From Terriglobia bacterium (GTDB lineage: Bacteria; Acidobacteriota; Terriglobia; Bryobacterales; Bryobacteraceae), in NCBI GenBank assembly GCA_020073345.1, contig JAIQFI010000005.1:1-64000 (forward strand): a stretch of DNA of 64,000 nt, read 5' to 3'. Under the pieces are notes generated by a model. The model did no database searches. It saw only the letters and a program-made list of their open reading frames with translations, and was not told the DNA's origin. Shown one piece after another: positions 25,636 to 34,067 of the stretch; positions within the stretch are counted from its first letter, which is position 1, and every line of letters starts with the position of its first letter. The translations under genes and the position numbers were made by a program.

Positions 25636-27726
25636 ATGAAAAATCGATCACTTGGTTGTTGATCCTCGCCGCCCACGCGCCTCTTGCTCAACCCAGCTTT
25701 GCTCAAACAATTCAGCAAGCCGAAACCGGACGAGCTCTCTTCCAGGCGCGCTGCTCCAGTTGTCACGCGACGGATTTGCGCGGCGGCGAAGGCCCGCAGC
25801 TCGCCGGAACTAATTTCATCGCGGGATGGGGAACGCGCACCGCGCGTGAACTGGTCAACACCATCCGCACCAGCATGCCTCCCGCGAATCCAGGCAGCCT
25901 GGATGAGGCAGCGCCTGTAAACCTCGCGGCGTTCATCCTCGCGGCGAATGGAGCCGCTCCGAGCGATCGGGCGCTTACAGCGGCGTCGACACTCACGATT
26001 CGCTCCGTGGCCACCGGGCGCCGGCGATCGCTTTACAAGCCGGTGGGCAGCCCGCCGCGGCGTCTAGCGGACCGAAGGGCATCACCGTCACCGGTGAAGT
26101 GAAGAACTATGTTCCGGTGACCGACGCGATGCTGCGCGATCCCGATCCGGGCGACTGGCTGATGATTCGCCGCAACTACCAGGCCTGGAGCCACAGCCCT
26201 CTCACTCAGATCAACACCAACAACGTGAAGCAGCTCCAGTTGGTCTGGTCGTGGGCCATGAATGACAGCACCGCGGCGAACGAACCCACGCCCATCGTGC
26301 ACAACGGCGTGATGTTCCTGGCCAACATCGGGAACATCGTCCAGGCGCTGGACGCGCGCACCGGCGAACTGATCTGGGAAAACCGTGTCGGGCCGGATCT
26401 CTCCAACGGCCAGGGCGCCATCCGCAGCCTCGCCCTTTATCAGGACAAGGTGTACCTCGCGACCACGGACGTGCGGCTGCTGGCACTTGACGCGCGCAAT
26501 GGGAGGATCGTCTGGGAAACGCGCATCGCCGATCCGTCAAAGAGTACGGCAACACCAGCGGACCGCTGATCGTCCAAGGCAAGGTCATCCAAGGCATGGG
26601 AGGTTGCGATCGCTACAAGGAAACCGGCTGCTTCATCAGCGCCTACGACGCGCAAACCGGCAAGCAGCTTTGGAAATTCGAAACCGTCGCGCGCGAGGGA
26701 ACTCCCGGGGGCGACACCTGGGGCAAGCTGACGAACCTGCTACGGGCTGGCGGCGATACCTGGATCACCGGCAGTTACGATCCCGTGCTCGATCTGGTTT
26801 ACTGGGGCGTCGCGCAGGCCAAGCCGTGGATGCGCGCCATCCGCAACACCAATGGCAACGCGCTCTACACCAGCTCGACGCTGGCGCTCAGGCCAGGCGA
26901 TGGATCGCTGGCGTGGTATTTCCAGCACGTTCCCGGCGAATCGCTGGACCTCGACAGTGTCTATGAGCGGGTGCTGGTCGATTCCGCCGGGCAGAGTCTC
27001 GTGTTTACCATCGGCAAGGACGGCATCCTGTGGAAGCTCGACCGCAAGACCGGCAAGTTTCTCGACTACAAGGAAACCGTCTATCAGAACGTCTTCGACA
27101 GTATCGATAAGAAAACCGGCGAGGTTCACTAACGCAACGACATTGTCGAGCAGAGCCCGGAAACATGGGTGTCGTCGTGTCCTTCCACCGAAGGCGGGCA
27201 CAACTGGCAGGCCATGAGTTATCACCCGGGTACTGCTCAGCTCATCATTCCTCTCAGCCAGACTTGCATGGAGATGTTCGGGCGCAAGACGGATTTTCAG
27301 GAAGGCGCAGGCGGCACGTCGGCCAACCGGCGCTTCTTCGAGATGCCCGGGTCGGGCGGCAACGTCGGTAAGCTGGCTGCGTATGACGTGAGCACGATGA
27401 AGGAAGTCTGGAAGGTGACGCAGCGCGCTCCGTTTCTTACGGCAGTGCTGTCGACTGGCGGCGGCGTGGCCTTCGTGGGCGATCTGGATCGCGTATTCCA
27501 CGCGGTTGACGTGAAAACTGGTGCCGAATTGTGGCGGACACGCCTACCCACCTCGGTGCAGGGCTTTCCGGTATCGTTTACCGCAGGCGGCAAGCAGTAC
27601 ATCGCGGTCACAACGGGATTGAATGGCGGCAGCCCGCGGCAGGTGCCGGCCGTCGTCGCTCCGGATGTTCATCATCCCGCGAACGGGAACGCGCTGTACG
27701 TCTTCGCGCTGCCGGAAACAAGGTAG
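25636..27726 (+). pseudogene. cytochrome c-PQQ-dependent dehydrogenase, degraded
   Basis: The remains of a quinoprotein dehydrogenase with an N-terminal cytochrome c domain, spread over three frames. ATG 25636 is followed by five A; a sixth would give M-K-K-S-I-T-W-L-L-I-L and an intact signal peptide into heme motif C-S-S-C-H. Near 26023-26025 a GGG run needs one more G to join the cytochrome to G-E-V-K-N-Y-V-P-V-T. Near 26539-26541 one more A joins I-A-D-P-S-K to E-Y-G-N-T-S-G. At 27130-27132 an in-frame TAA replaces what is probably Tyr before R-N-D-I. The rest, to [10 protein letters not shown], is a readable beta-propeller. Two intact PQQ genes lie at 45197 and 47861. Three deletions plus a nonsense codon suggest true decay, though the indels are all in short runs. 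Confidence 0.82.
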
Positions 27727-27735
27727 CCCGCGCCG

Positions 27736-28197
27736 CTACTTGCGCTGGAAGACGAGGGTAATCGGCGTGTGCTCCGGCCTGGCGACGCTGACCAGCATCG
27801 TGCCATCCGCGGCCAGGCTGTAGCTTTCGAGAGTCACCGCGCCGGATTGCGTGGTGGTCACCTTCAGAACGTCGTCATCCCATTTGGTCTTGGTCGTGAG
27901 GTCCTTGCCGGTGTGAATGGTAGGACTGTTTCGGCTGTTGCCGGTGCTGTCGCTGTAAAAGAACGTCTCCGTGGCGCCTTCATAGACGAAACTGCGCGAG
28001 ACGATGGTGACGCCCTGGTGGTCGCTGATCGTCACGGTGCCCGTTTGAACCACGGGCTGCCCGGCAAAATCACTTTTAGCGGGCACCAGCGTCCAGGTGC
28101 CGTTCAGGGCGCTGTGATCGCGCGCGAAGGCCGGGAACGCGAAAAGGCAGGTCGCCAAGACGGCTCCTGCGATTCTACGAGCGGGATGTGTCTTCAC
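27736..28197 (-). CDS. secreted beta-rich protein of unknown function
   Basis: A 153-residue protein with a signal peptide (about 1-25, ending F-P-A-F-A). The remainder is rich in predicted beta strands: LNGTWTLVPAKSDF, V-T-I-S-D-H-Q-G-V-T-I, and repeated T/S/V stretches up to TPITLVFQRK. The opening L-N-G-T-W-x-L recalls lipocalin-like small barrels, and the protein at 60045-60425 begins its mature part with L-T-G-T-W. No catalytic residues are recognised. It is convergent with the degraded PQQ gene, 9 bases away. Confidence 0.72.
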   Translation of the reverse strand: MKTHPARRIAGAVLATCLFAFPAFARDHSALNGTWTLVPAKSDFAGQPVVQTGTVTISDHQGVTIVSRSFVYEGATETFFYSDSTGNSRNSPTIHTGKDLTTKTKWDDDVLKVTTTQSGAVTLESYSLAADGTMLVSVARPEHTPITLVFQRK

Positions 28198-28287
28198 GGT
28201 TTCCTCCAGGGGCCACGGCTTTCCACGGAATTGGATGTAGCACTGGGGGTGTTAGAGCATGCGCGGTGCCATCTAGGGTGAACTCTA

Positions 28288-29016
28288 TCAATGAGCGCCG
28301 GCAGTTTCTGATCGAGGACGTTGCAGAATATCGGGCAGAAACTCTCGGACGATATTCAGTAACGCGGTCGAGCCAAAGGAGATGCCGGCGTTGTGCGCGA
28401 TATTGCCAGCGCCATGCCAACTTTCCGGACCCCAGATGCTGGCGATCGCACTTGCCCCGATGACTCCGCTCACACTGGAGACCGAAAAGCTTTGCCGGCC
28501 ATCCGGACGCCTGGCGGTGAACGTGCTGAGAATCGCGTAACCGGTCCGCCCCCAAACTCCATGCTTGCCTGAGGCGAAATACCGGGTGTCTTCGTGAAAC
28601 GCGATGGAGGCACTGTAAGTAATGGTCTGCCGCACGCCGTTATACGCGAGATTGCTTCCGTAGCGTTCGCCGAATGCACCCCACCCCTGGCCCCATTCGG
28701 GAGGGGTGTTATGCCATTGACCAATGCCCGCGGCGGCAGCTTCGCCGAGCAACGGCACGGGACCTCCGACGCTCAGGAGATATATCTGAAAACGGTCCTT
28801 CTCCGTCAAATGCGTATGTTCGGACGGTCCCACCATGCCCAAAACTTTATCGACGATATCCATCTCTTCTGGCGTGCCAGCCGTCGGTTTGACGGTTGCA
28901 GGAGCCGCAGGTTTGACGAAGGTTTCCGAAGCCTGCGAAAACGCCGGCAAGCAAGCGACCGTCAAGAATGCCAAGGATAGCTTGCGTGCCCAGTCCAACC
29001 GTTGTGTTTCGTGCAC
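28288..29016 (-). CDS. exported protein of unknown function
   Basis: A 242-residue protein with an N-terminal signal (K-L-S-L-A-F-L-T-V-A-C-L-P-A-F-S). A Pro/Ala-rich linker leads to E-K-D-R-F-Q-I-Y-L-L-S, then a Gly-rich section with G-Q-W-H-N-T-P-P-E-W-G-Q-G-W, the notable SIAFHEDTRYFASG, and a hydrophobic small-residue stretch S-G-V-I-G-A-S-A-I-A-S-I-W-G. GTG 29016 was chosen over an upstream ATG because GGAGGA lies 5 bases before it. Function is unknown; an outer-membrane or membrane-associated role is possible. It diverges from the cupin gene across a 196-base region carrying three inverted repeats. Confidence 0.72.
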   Translation of the reverse strand: MHETQRLDWARKLSLAFLTVACLPAFSQASETFVKPAAPATVKPTAGTPEEMDIVDKVLGMVGPSEHTHLTEKDRFQIYLLSVGGPVPLLGEAAAAGIGQWHNTPPEWGQGWGAFGERYGSNLAYNGVRQTITYSASIAFHEDTRYFASGKHGVWGRTGYAILSTFTARRPDGRQSFSVSSVSGVIGASAIASIWGPESWHGAGNIAHNAGISFGSTALLNIVREFLPDILQRPRSETAGAH

Positions 29017-29071
29017 GATATTCCTCCGTTCGGGCGCCGCCATCATCCTTCGTAGATGCACAAAGCCTGCC

Positions 29072-29091
29072 AACTGTTTCCGTGAACAGTT
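29072..29091. promoter_or_regulatory. inverted repeat AACTGTT-N6-AACAGTT upstream of 28288-29016
   Basis: Two perfect 7-base arms (29072-29078 and 29085-29091) separated by six bases lie about 55 bases upstream of the GTG start on the minus strand. The position and symmetry suit a repressor or activator site. Confidence 0.4.
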
Positions 29092-29117
29092 TGCCCCGGC
29101 ATGAATGATTATTCTAG

Positions 29118-29136
29118 CGCTGGGCGTAAGCCAGCG
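29118..29136. promoter_or_regulatory. inverted repeat CGCTGG-N7-CCAGCG in the divergent intergenic region
   Basis: Perfect 6-base arms at 29118-29123 and 29131-29136, in the middle of the 29017-29212 region. It could form a hairpin in either leader transcript or bind a dimeric regulator. Confidence 0.3.
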
Positions 29137-29163
29137 TATACCCTATGGGCGCTTTCGTAACGG

Positions 29164-29186
29164 TATGTGGTCACCATGACCGCATA
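29164..29186. promoter_or_regulatory. near-perfect 23-base inverted repeat, candidate operator of the cupin gene
   Basis: The arms TATGTGGTCA (29164-29173) and TGACCGCATA (29177-29186) pair at 9 of 10 positions around a 3-base spacer. The right arm contains ATGACC (29176-29181), which lies 17 bases before TATACT (29199-29204), so the repeat overlaps the apparent -35 element. The -10 is only 8 bases from the ATG at 29213, implying a very short leader or none. This is classical operator geometry. Confidence 0.5.
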
Positions 29187-29212
29187 TAGTCAAAGCACTA
29201 TACTGGGAAGCC

Positions 29213-29671
29213 ATGAAGATCGCATTCTCCATTAGAACTCGCGCACAACGCAGCCGGGGGCGAGCCTTGCTCGGTTCCAGTGGGCGCGGCCGACGCTATG
29301 CTCTCAGAATATCCACTCTGATCGTGGTCTGTCTAACAGCCGCCTGGATCGCCTTGCCGCAAGCGGCGGACGACCCGCTCGATTCCCTGAAGGTTTGCAA
29401 GGATACGCAGCACCTGATTCTCGAAAACCAATTCGTGCGCGTGATCGACGATCAAATTCCGATTGGCGCCACGGAACCCCTGCATCGGCACCGCCACGGC
29501 GTCGTCGTTTACGTGAACACCTACACCAACGAACAAATATCCCAGGACGGCAAGAGAACCGTCGGGGAGCGCAAGGCCGGCACGGCCTCCTGGTCAGATG
29601 AAACCGTGCACACCGTCAAGAATATCGGCACAACTCCGTCACACGCGATCCGGATCGAACTCAAATACTGA
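29213..29671 (+). CDS. cupin-domain exported protein
   Basis: A 152-residue protein with a long positively charged N-terminus (R-T-R-A-Q-R-S-R-G-R) before a hydrophobic segment (L-R-I-S-T-L-I-V-V-C-L-T-A-A-W-I-A-L), so it is probably anchored or exported. The body is a small cupin: NQFVRVIDDQIPIG starts the fold, and T-E-P-L-H-R-H-R-H-G-V-V-V-Y supplies a His-rich metal motif. The later part G-T-A-S-W-S-D-E-T-V-H-T-V-K-N gives another His. Metal binding is likely; the reaction is unknown. It is followed 10 bases later by the metallo-hydrolase gene, and preceded by a candidate operator. Confidence 0.8.
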   Translation: MKIAFSIRTRAQRSRGRALLGSSGRGRRYALRISTLIVVCLTAAWIALPQAADDPLDSLKVCKDTQHLILENQFVRVIDDQIPIGATEPLHRHRHGVVVYVNTYTNEQISQDGKRTVGERKAGTASWSDETVHTVKNIGTTPSHAIRIELKY

Positions 29672-29681
29672 GAGGACATCT

Positions 29682-30725
29682 ATGAGACTACCCACGATTG
29701 CATTGGCTGGCGCGATCTTACTTGCGACGGTAGTCGGAGCCCAGACGTATCCCGTCACGCAAGGCAAGACCTACAAGTTTGAAAAGATCGCGGACGGCGT
29801 TTACTACGCCACCGGCGGCTTCGGCAGCAACAATGTCGTGATCGTCAACGATCAGGACGTGCTGGTGGTGGACGATGGCACGACCCCTGCCGCAGCCCGC
29901 GCGTTTCTTGATGACATCAAGAAGATCACCGACAAACCGGTCCGGTATGTGGTAAACACGCATTTTCATTACGACCATACTGACGGCAACTCGGTCTTCG
30001 GACCCGAGGTGCAGATCATCGCCCACGATTACGTCCGGACGGCCATCGCGACGTTTGACGTGCTCAATCGCGAACCGTTCATCACCTCCCAAAAGACGGC
30101 TGTGCCCGCGCGCATCGACACGCTGACGAAGCAGATCGCCGCGGAAAAGGATACGCAGAAGAAAGCGGCGCTCCAAAAGGACCTGGCCGCGGCTCAAACC
30201 ACACTGAATCAGCTGAAGGAGATCAAGCCGACGCCGCCCAACGTTACGTATTCCTCGAAGATGATTTTGCATAAAGGTGCGCGCGAAATCCAGCTTCTGT
30301 TCCTTGGACGCGGCCACACCGGCGGCGACACAGTGGTGTTCCTGCCGCGCGATCGTATTGTCTGCACCGGTGATTTGATGGAGAGCCGGCTCGCCTACAT
30401 GGGCGATGCGTTTTTCGATGAATGGGTCACGACATTGGGCGCGCTCAAGAATCTGGACTTCGCTCTAGTGCTGCCCGGGCATGGCGCTCCGTTTGGAGAT
30501 AAGGGCCTGATCACGGCGTTTCAGGGTTATCTCACTGATATCACGAAAAAGGTCGCCGACCTGCGTGCGCAGGGAGTGACGGCGGAGGAGGCCGCACGCC
30601 GCGTCGATCTCACGTCCCATGCGAAGGATTTTCCGCAGATCACCGGCCCCGGCGCCGATGTGCGAGGCGTCCGCAGGATTTACGCATGGATGGACGAACG
30701 CGCGGCCGGTTCCAGGAACAAGTGA
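29682..30725 (+). CDS. MBL-fold metallo-hydrolase, exported
   Basis: A 347-residue metallo-beta-lactamase-fold hydrolase with a signal peptide (RLPTIALAGAILLATVVGA). The dinuclear metal motif NTHFHYDHTDG gives His94, His96, Asp98 and His99; LGRGHTGGDTVV carries the third His, CTGDLM the bridging Asp, and LPGHGAP the last His. An insert of about residues 140-185, rich in Lys/Gln/Ala (I-D-T-L-T-K-Q-I-A-A-E-K), is a probable helical coiled coil and is unusual for the fold. ATG 29682 follows AGAGGA; the longer frame inside the cupin gene was rejected. The substrate may be a lactone, ester or beta-lactam and cannot be decided. Confidence 0.88.
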   Translation: MRLPTIALAGAILLATVVGAQTYPVTQGKTYKFEKIADGVYYATGGFGSNNVVIVNDQDVLVVDDGTTPAAARAFLDDIKKITDKPVRYVVNTHFHYDHTDGNSVFGPEVQIIAHDYVRTAIATFDVLNREPFITSQKTAVPARIDTLTKQIAAEKDTQKKAALQKDLAAAQTTLNQLKEIKPTPPNVTYSSKMILHKGAREIQLLFLGRGHTGGDTVVFLPRDRIVCTGDLMESRLAYMGDAFFDEWVTTLGALKNLDFALVLPGHGAPFGDKGLITAFQGYLTDITKKVADLRAQGVTAEEAARRVDLTSHAKDFPQITGPGADVRGVRRIYAWMDERAAGSRNK

Positions 30726-30732
30726 GTTTGCC

Positions 30733-30761
30733 TTGACTCGGCGCGTCGTCCAGAGTACGTT
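30733..30761 (+). promoter_or_regulatory. candidate sigma70 promoter for 30788-31567
   Basis: TTGACT (30733-30738) and TACGTT (30756-30761) are separated by 17 bases, about 20 bases before a GGGAG ribosome-binding site and the ATG at 30788. It suggests the GDTLVVD gene is transcribed separately from the metallo-hydrolase gene. Confidence 0.45.
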
Positions 30762-30787
30762 GTGAGAGCACGGGGAGTTTTAAAACT

Positions 30788-31567
30788 ATGACCATTCGGT
30801 TTATCGGTTCGATTTCGGCGGCGGCTGCCATGACGGCGCTTCTCTCACTGGCTCCGGCGGCGGGCCAATCCGGCGTGCCGAAAGCCGGCGACATACCGCG
30901 CCTCGCCGACGGGAAACCTGACTTTAGCGGAGTCTGGGACCACCCGCGCGTCGGCGACGTCACCAAGGACGGGAAAGGGTGCGGCAGCCAGAACAAAGGA
31001 TGCACCCAGAAGGGAAACGGCGAGTTGTCGTTCACCGCCGCTGGCCTGGCTCAATGGAAAGACGAAAACCGATTTGATTACTCCGCCTACTGCCAGCCGT
31101 GGGGTTACACGCGAGCGACGCAGACGGAATATCCGGTGGAATTCCTCCAGACTCCCAAACGTCTGGCCATACTATGGGAATCGAATAACGTGTTTCATGT
31201 GGTCCCCACGGACGGGCGCGAGCGTCCCAAGGACGTTGAGCCGAGCTGGATGGGAACCTCGGTTGGCAAGTTCGATGGAGACACGCTCATCATCGATACC
31301 GCCGGCTTCAACGGCAAGACCTGGATCGATACAGCGGAGCATCCCTCGAGTGACGCGTTGCACGTGGTCGAGCGCATCCATTACATCGATCCCCAGCATC
31401 TTTCCTACGAGGTGACCTGGGAGGATCCCAAGAGTTATACCAAGCCGATCACCAACACGCGGGTCTTCACGCGCATGCCTCCCGGTACCGAGCTTATGGA
31501 ATGGTGGTGCATGGAGAACAACAAGGATCTTCTGGGTGGCCACCTGGTGAGCAAGGGCCCGCGCTAG
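30788..31567 (+). CDS. GDTLVVD-family secreted protein
   Basis: A 259-residue exported member of the uncharacterised family. A signal peptide ends near A-P-A-A-G-Q, then ADGKPDFSGVWDHP near 39, an extra Cys pair in K-G-C-G-S-Q-N-K-G-C-T, central Cys in A-Y-C-Q-P-W-G, PTDGRER (Glu where the family has His), WMGTSVGKFDGDTLIIDTAG, SSDALHVVERIH, TWEDPKSYTKP and ending L-M-E-W-W-C-M-E-N-N. It has its own promoter-like element and ends exactly one base before the convergent DUF6152 gene's stop. Function unknown. Confidence 0.82.
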   Translation: MTIRFIGSISAAAAMTALLSLAPAAGQSGVPKAGDIPRLADGKPDFSGVWDHPRVGDVTKDGKGCGSQNKGCTQKGNGELSFTAAGLAQWKDENRFDYSAYCQPWGYTRATQTEYPVEFLQTPKRLAILWESNNVFHVVPTDGRERPKDVEPSWMGTSVGKFDGDTLIIDTAGFNGKTWIDTAEHPSSDALHVVERIHYIDPQHLSYEVTWEDPKSYTKPITNTRVFTRMPPGTELMEWWCMENNKDLLGGHLVSKGPR

Positions 31568-31966
31568 TTACTGTTTGTTCTCACCGGGACCCGAGCCGCC
31601 GGAGAATAGCTCACGGCCATCGGGCAGCGTGATCGAGCGGCCGTTCGCCACTGCCTCGCCGCTCTTGGCACGAAAGCCCGAAATATCGACCTCGGTGCCG
31701 TTCGGAACCGCATCCTTCTTCCAGCCCAGCCGGAACAGCGCGTTCGGGGGACCCAGCTCGAAGTGCCAGTTGACCACCTTGCCGTCGGCTCCTTTCACGT
31801 CGACATAAATCCATGCGTGCGGGTTCACGAACTCGACCTTGGTCACGGTTCCGTGCACCTTCACCGGCTGGTTGACGTCGAACTCCGCCGCGAAGGCATG
31901 ATGCGCCGCGAGTTGCGCCACCGCCAGCGTTAACGTAATCGCGACTAACGCAAGCATCTTACGCAT
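31568..31966 (-). CDS. DUF6152 family secreted protein
   Basis: A 132-residue exported DUF6152 protein. The signal peptide (RKMLALVAITLTLAVAQLAA) ends directly before His-His-Ala-Phe, then AEFDVNQPVKVHGTV, V-E-F-V-N-P-H-A-W-I-Y-V-D-V-K, LFRLGWKKD and I-S-G-F-R-A-K-S-G-E. It is the last gene of a five-gene minus-strand unit (35054 to 31568), 3 bases after the stop of a GDTLVVD gene. Together with the other loci, this shows the recurrent pairing of the two families. Confidence 0.87.
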   Translation of the reverse strand: MRKMLALVAITLTLAVAQLAAHHAFAAEFDVNQPVKVHGTVTKVEFVNPHAWIYVDVKGADGKVVNWHFELGPPNALFRLGWKKDAVPNGTEVDISGFRAKSGEAVANGRSITLPDGRELFSGGSGPGENKQ

Positions 31967-31969
31967 GAA

Positions 31970-32845
31970 TTACCTCCCCCGCTCCGGCGGCTTGCCGAAA
32001 ATGTTCACCAGCGTCTGGCTCCCCTCGGCGCAGGCGAATTCCAGCGACTCGACTCCCTTGGGAACCCTGGTGAAGTAGCCGGCAACTTTCCAGGGCTTAG
32101 TGAACAGCGCGGGATCGTCGATGGTGACCTCGTAATCGATGGTGTTGGCATCGGCGATGGTGAACCGCTCCACCGTATGCAACTGATCGCTCAAGTAAGG
32201 TATCTCGCGCGAGTATGCGATTCGTCCATTGAAGTTGGTGGTGTCGACGATCAGCGTGTTGCCGTCCCAATGACCGATGGAATCGCCCATGAACAGCCGG
32301 ATGTCCGGGCCCACGTGGGGGCGGCCGTCGAGATGGATCACCCGGCTGGTGTGGTTGTAGTCGTACAGAATCACGACCGCTCCGGGAGGCTGCAGGAACT
32401 GATAGGGATTGTTGCCGTCCTCGCCCTGGAATAATCCGGGCAGCGCGCAACGCGCATTCAGCTCCACGTGACGAAGGTCAGCCGCGGGATTCATATGCAG
32501 CAGAAAGTCGCGGCGCTTGGCGTCCTCCTCGGGTTTCCACGGAAGGTTCCGGTCGGCCGGATCCACGATGCCGGTGCGCCGCTGCTGGCGAGCTTGCCCG
32601 GAGCGCAACACCGTCCCGCCTTGTCCGAAGATTCCCGGATAGGGCCCCAGGCCGTCGCCCCGATTCGAAACCGACAAGGGATTCTTCCCGCTGGGATCGA
32701 TCGGATTCTCAGGCGGCTTGGCTTCCAGGCCGACCACTCCATTGCGAGTGTACATGCCTTGCAAATCGGGCTGGGTTTGACCACGAGCCGCCACGACGGC
32801 TGCGAACAAGACAGCGGCCACTCGGGCACTACTTGAAAGGAGCAT
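31970..32845 (-). CDS. GDTLVVD-family secreted protein
   Basis: A 291-residue exported member. The signal peptide LLSSSARVAAVLFAAVVAARG is followed by a degenerate N-motif (TQPDLQGMY), a long Pro/Asn-rich segment, central Cys in N-A-R-C-A-L-P-G-L-F, HLDGRPHVG, FMGDSIGHWDGNTLIVDTTN, LSDQLHTVERFT, VTIDDPALFTKPW, and the ending L-E-F-A-C-A-E-G. ATG 32845 overlaps the end of the upstream paralog by 17 bases, so the two are probably translated together. It is the most divergent copy in this operon, suggesting specialised rather than redundant roles. Confidence 0.8.
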   Translation of the reverse strand: MLLSSSARVAAVLFAAVVAARGQTQPDLQGMYTRNGVVGLEAKPPENPIDPSGKNPLSVSNRGDGLGPYPGIFGQGGTVLRSGQARQQRRTGIVDPADRNLPWKPEEDAKRRDFLLHMNPAADLRHVELNARCALPGLFQGEDGNNPYQFLQPPGAVVILYDYNHTSRVIHLDGRPHVGPDIRLFMGDSIGHWDGNTLIVDTTNFNGRIAYSREIPYLSDQLHTVERFTIADANTIDYEVTIDDPALFTKPWKVAGYFTRVPKGVESLEFACAEGSQTLVNIFGKPPERGR

Positions 32846-33581
32846 TCTTGAACTTCTCCTCCTGCTGGTAGAAGACGCACTCGTATTCCAGCAGCTTGGC
32901 ATTCTTGTCTATGCGGCGATACAGCGGCATGCCCATCTTCCACGGCCGCGTGAAGACCTTGGGATCCTCTACGGTGGCCTCGTAGGAAATGTGATCCGGA
33001 TTGGTGAGCGTGTAGCGTTCCACCACGTGGAGCGCATCGCTGTGGAAGTTGCCGGCGTGATCGAACCAGGTCTGATCGTTGAAGCTGTTGACGTCCACCA
33101 CCAGAGTGTCGCCATCCCAACGGCCGCACGAATCACCCATCCAGGTGTCCGGTAACCCATCAGGATGTGGGCTGCCGTCCATCGGGATATTTCGAAGAGC
33201 GTGCGCGAACTCATACATGATCGCGATGTCTTTGGGAGTTTGCGCAATCTGGAATGGAAACGGCATGTAAGTAGCGCGCGGCACGCCCGGCAGGAAGCAG
33301 TTGGCTTCGGTCTGATCTGCGGTCGCCCGATTAGCGAAGTTCACTTTCTTCTTGGCCGCCGCTGACGGCTGATACGGAATCGCATTGCCTTCGACGACGC
33401 CTTGGCCCGGAGGCATGCCCAATTGCCCGGTGTGATCCTGAATATCCCAGGCCGCAGTGTTCAAGGCCTGCCAGATACCGTTGAGGTCGGGTTTCCCATC
33501 CGCGGTCCGGCGAACCGTCTGCGGAACCGCCACCGTCGATAGCAGCACTCCGCAGACGAGGATCGATCGGACTCGGTTCAT
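32829..33581 (-). CDS. GDTLVVD-family secreted protein
   Basis: A 250-residue exported member. The signal peptide MNRVRSILVCGVLLSTVAVP is followed by RTADGKPDLNGIWQ near 25, central Cys in N-C-F-L-P-G-V-P-R, P-M-D-G-S-P-H-P, TWMGDSCGRWDGDTLVVDVN, HSDALHVVERYT, ATVEDPKVFTRPW and L-E-Y-E-C-V-F-Y near the end. A third Cys lies inside the G-D-S-C-G block, a position that is Ile or Val elsewhere. It lies 12 bases downstream of the cupin gene and overlaps the next paralog. No activity can be assigned. Confidence 0.83.
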   Translation of the reverse strand: MNRVRSILVCGVLLSTVAVPQTVRRTADGKPDLNGIWQALNTAAWDIQDHTGQLGMPPGQGVVEGNAIPYQPSAAAKKKVNFANRATADQTEANCFLPGVPRATYMPFPFQIAQTPKDIAIMYEFAHALRNIPMDGSPHPDGLPDTWMGDSCGRWDGDTLVVDVNSFNDQTWFDHAGNFHSDALHVVERYTLTNPDHISYEATVEDPKVFTRPWKMGMPLYRRIDKNAKLLEYECVFYQQEEKFKNAPFK

Positions 33582-33593
33582 GAAGACCCGGAA

Positions 33594-34055
33594 CTACTTG
33601 GTATCGACTTTCACCACTTCGAAGGTCAGCGCCTTGGGCACCAGCATCTGGTGAGGAATCTTGGCGGGAACGTGAATGACGTCGCCGGCCGCCATCTTCT
33701 TGCTGATGCCGCCCTTGATGGATTTCCCGCGGATCTCCCCGGGCGCAGTCGTCCGCGGTTCCACGACGGTTCCGCCGAGGATCAGTGTGCCTTCGCCCGA
33801 CTTTACGAAAATCACGTCCACCTGGGTGTCGTGCACCTCAGCCTCGCCGTCAGCTTCGCGGCGGATCGCAAGCAGAGAATGATTTCCCCAATTCGCCACG
33901 CGGTTCATGCGGACCTGGTGATCATCGGGCTTGGCTGCATCCACGCGGGTTTTCAGATCGGCAGCGCTGTACTGCGAGAACCCCTCGGGGTCGGCGGCGA
34001 CTAGAACAATCGCGAACAACATGGTCAGAGCGAAAAGAACAGACAAGAGTTTCAT
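33594..34055 (-). CDS. exported cupin-like protein
   Basis: A 153-residue exported protein with a signal peptide (KLLSVLFALTMLFAIVLVAA). The remainder resembles a small cupin: W-G-N-H-S-L-L-A-I-R, H-D-T-Q-V-D-V-I-F-V-K-S-G-E-G-T-L-I-L-G-G (strand plus E-G typical of cupin motif 1), then GDVIHVPAKIPHQMLV, the motif-2 counterpart with two His. It probably binds a divalent metal in the periplasm. It lies between two GDTLVVD genes with 12-base gaps on each side, so it belongs to the same operon and may act on the same compound. The related cupin at 29213 is not closely similar. Confidence 0.82.
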   Translation of the reverse strand: MKLLSVLFALTMLFAIVLVAADPEGFSQYSAADLKTRVDAAKPDDHQVRMNRVANWGNHSLLAIRREADGEAEVHDTQVDVIFVKSGEGTLILGGTVVEPRTTAPGEIRGKSIKGGISKKMAAGDVIHVPAKIPHQMLVPKALTFEVVKVDTK

Positions 34056-34067
34056 ACCGGGATCTTA

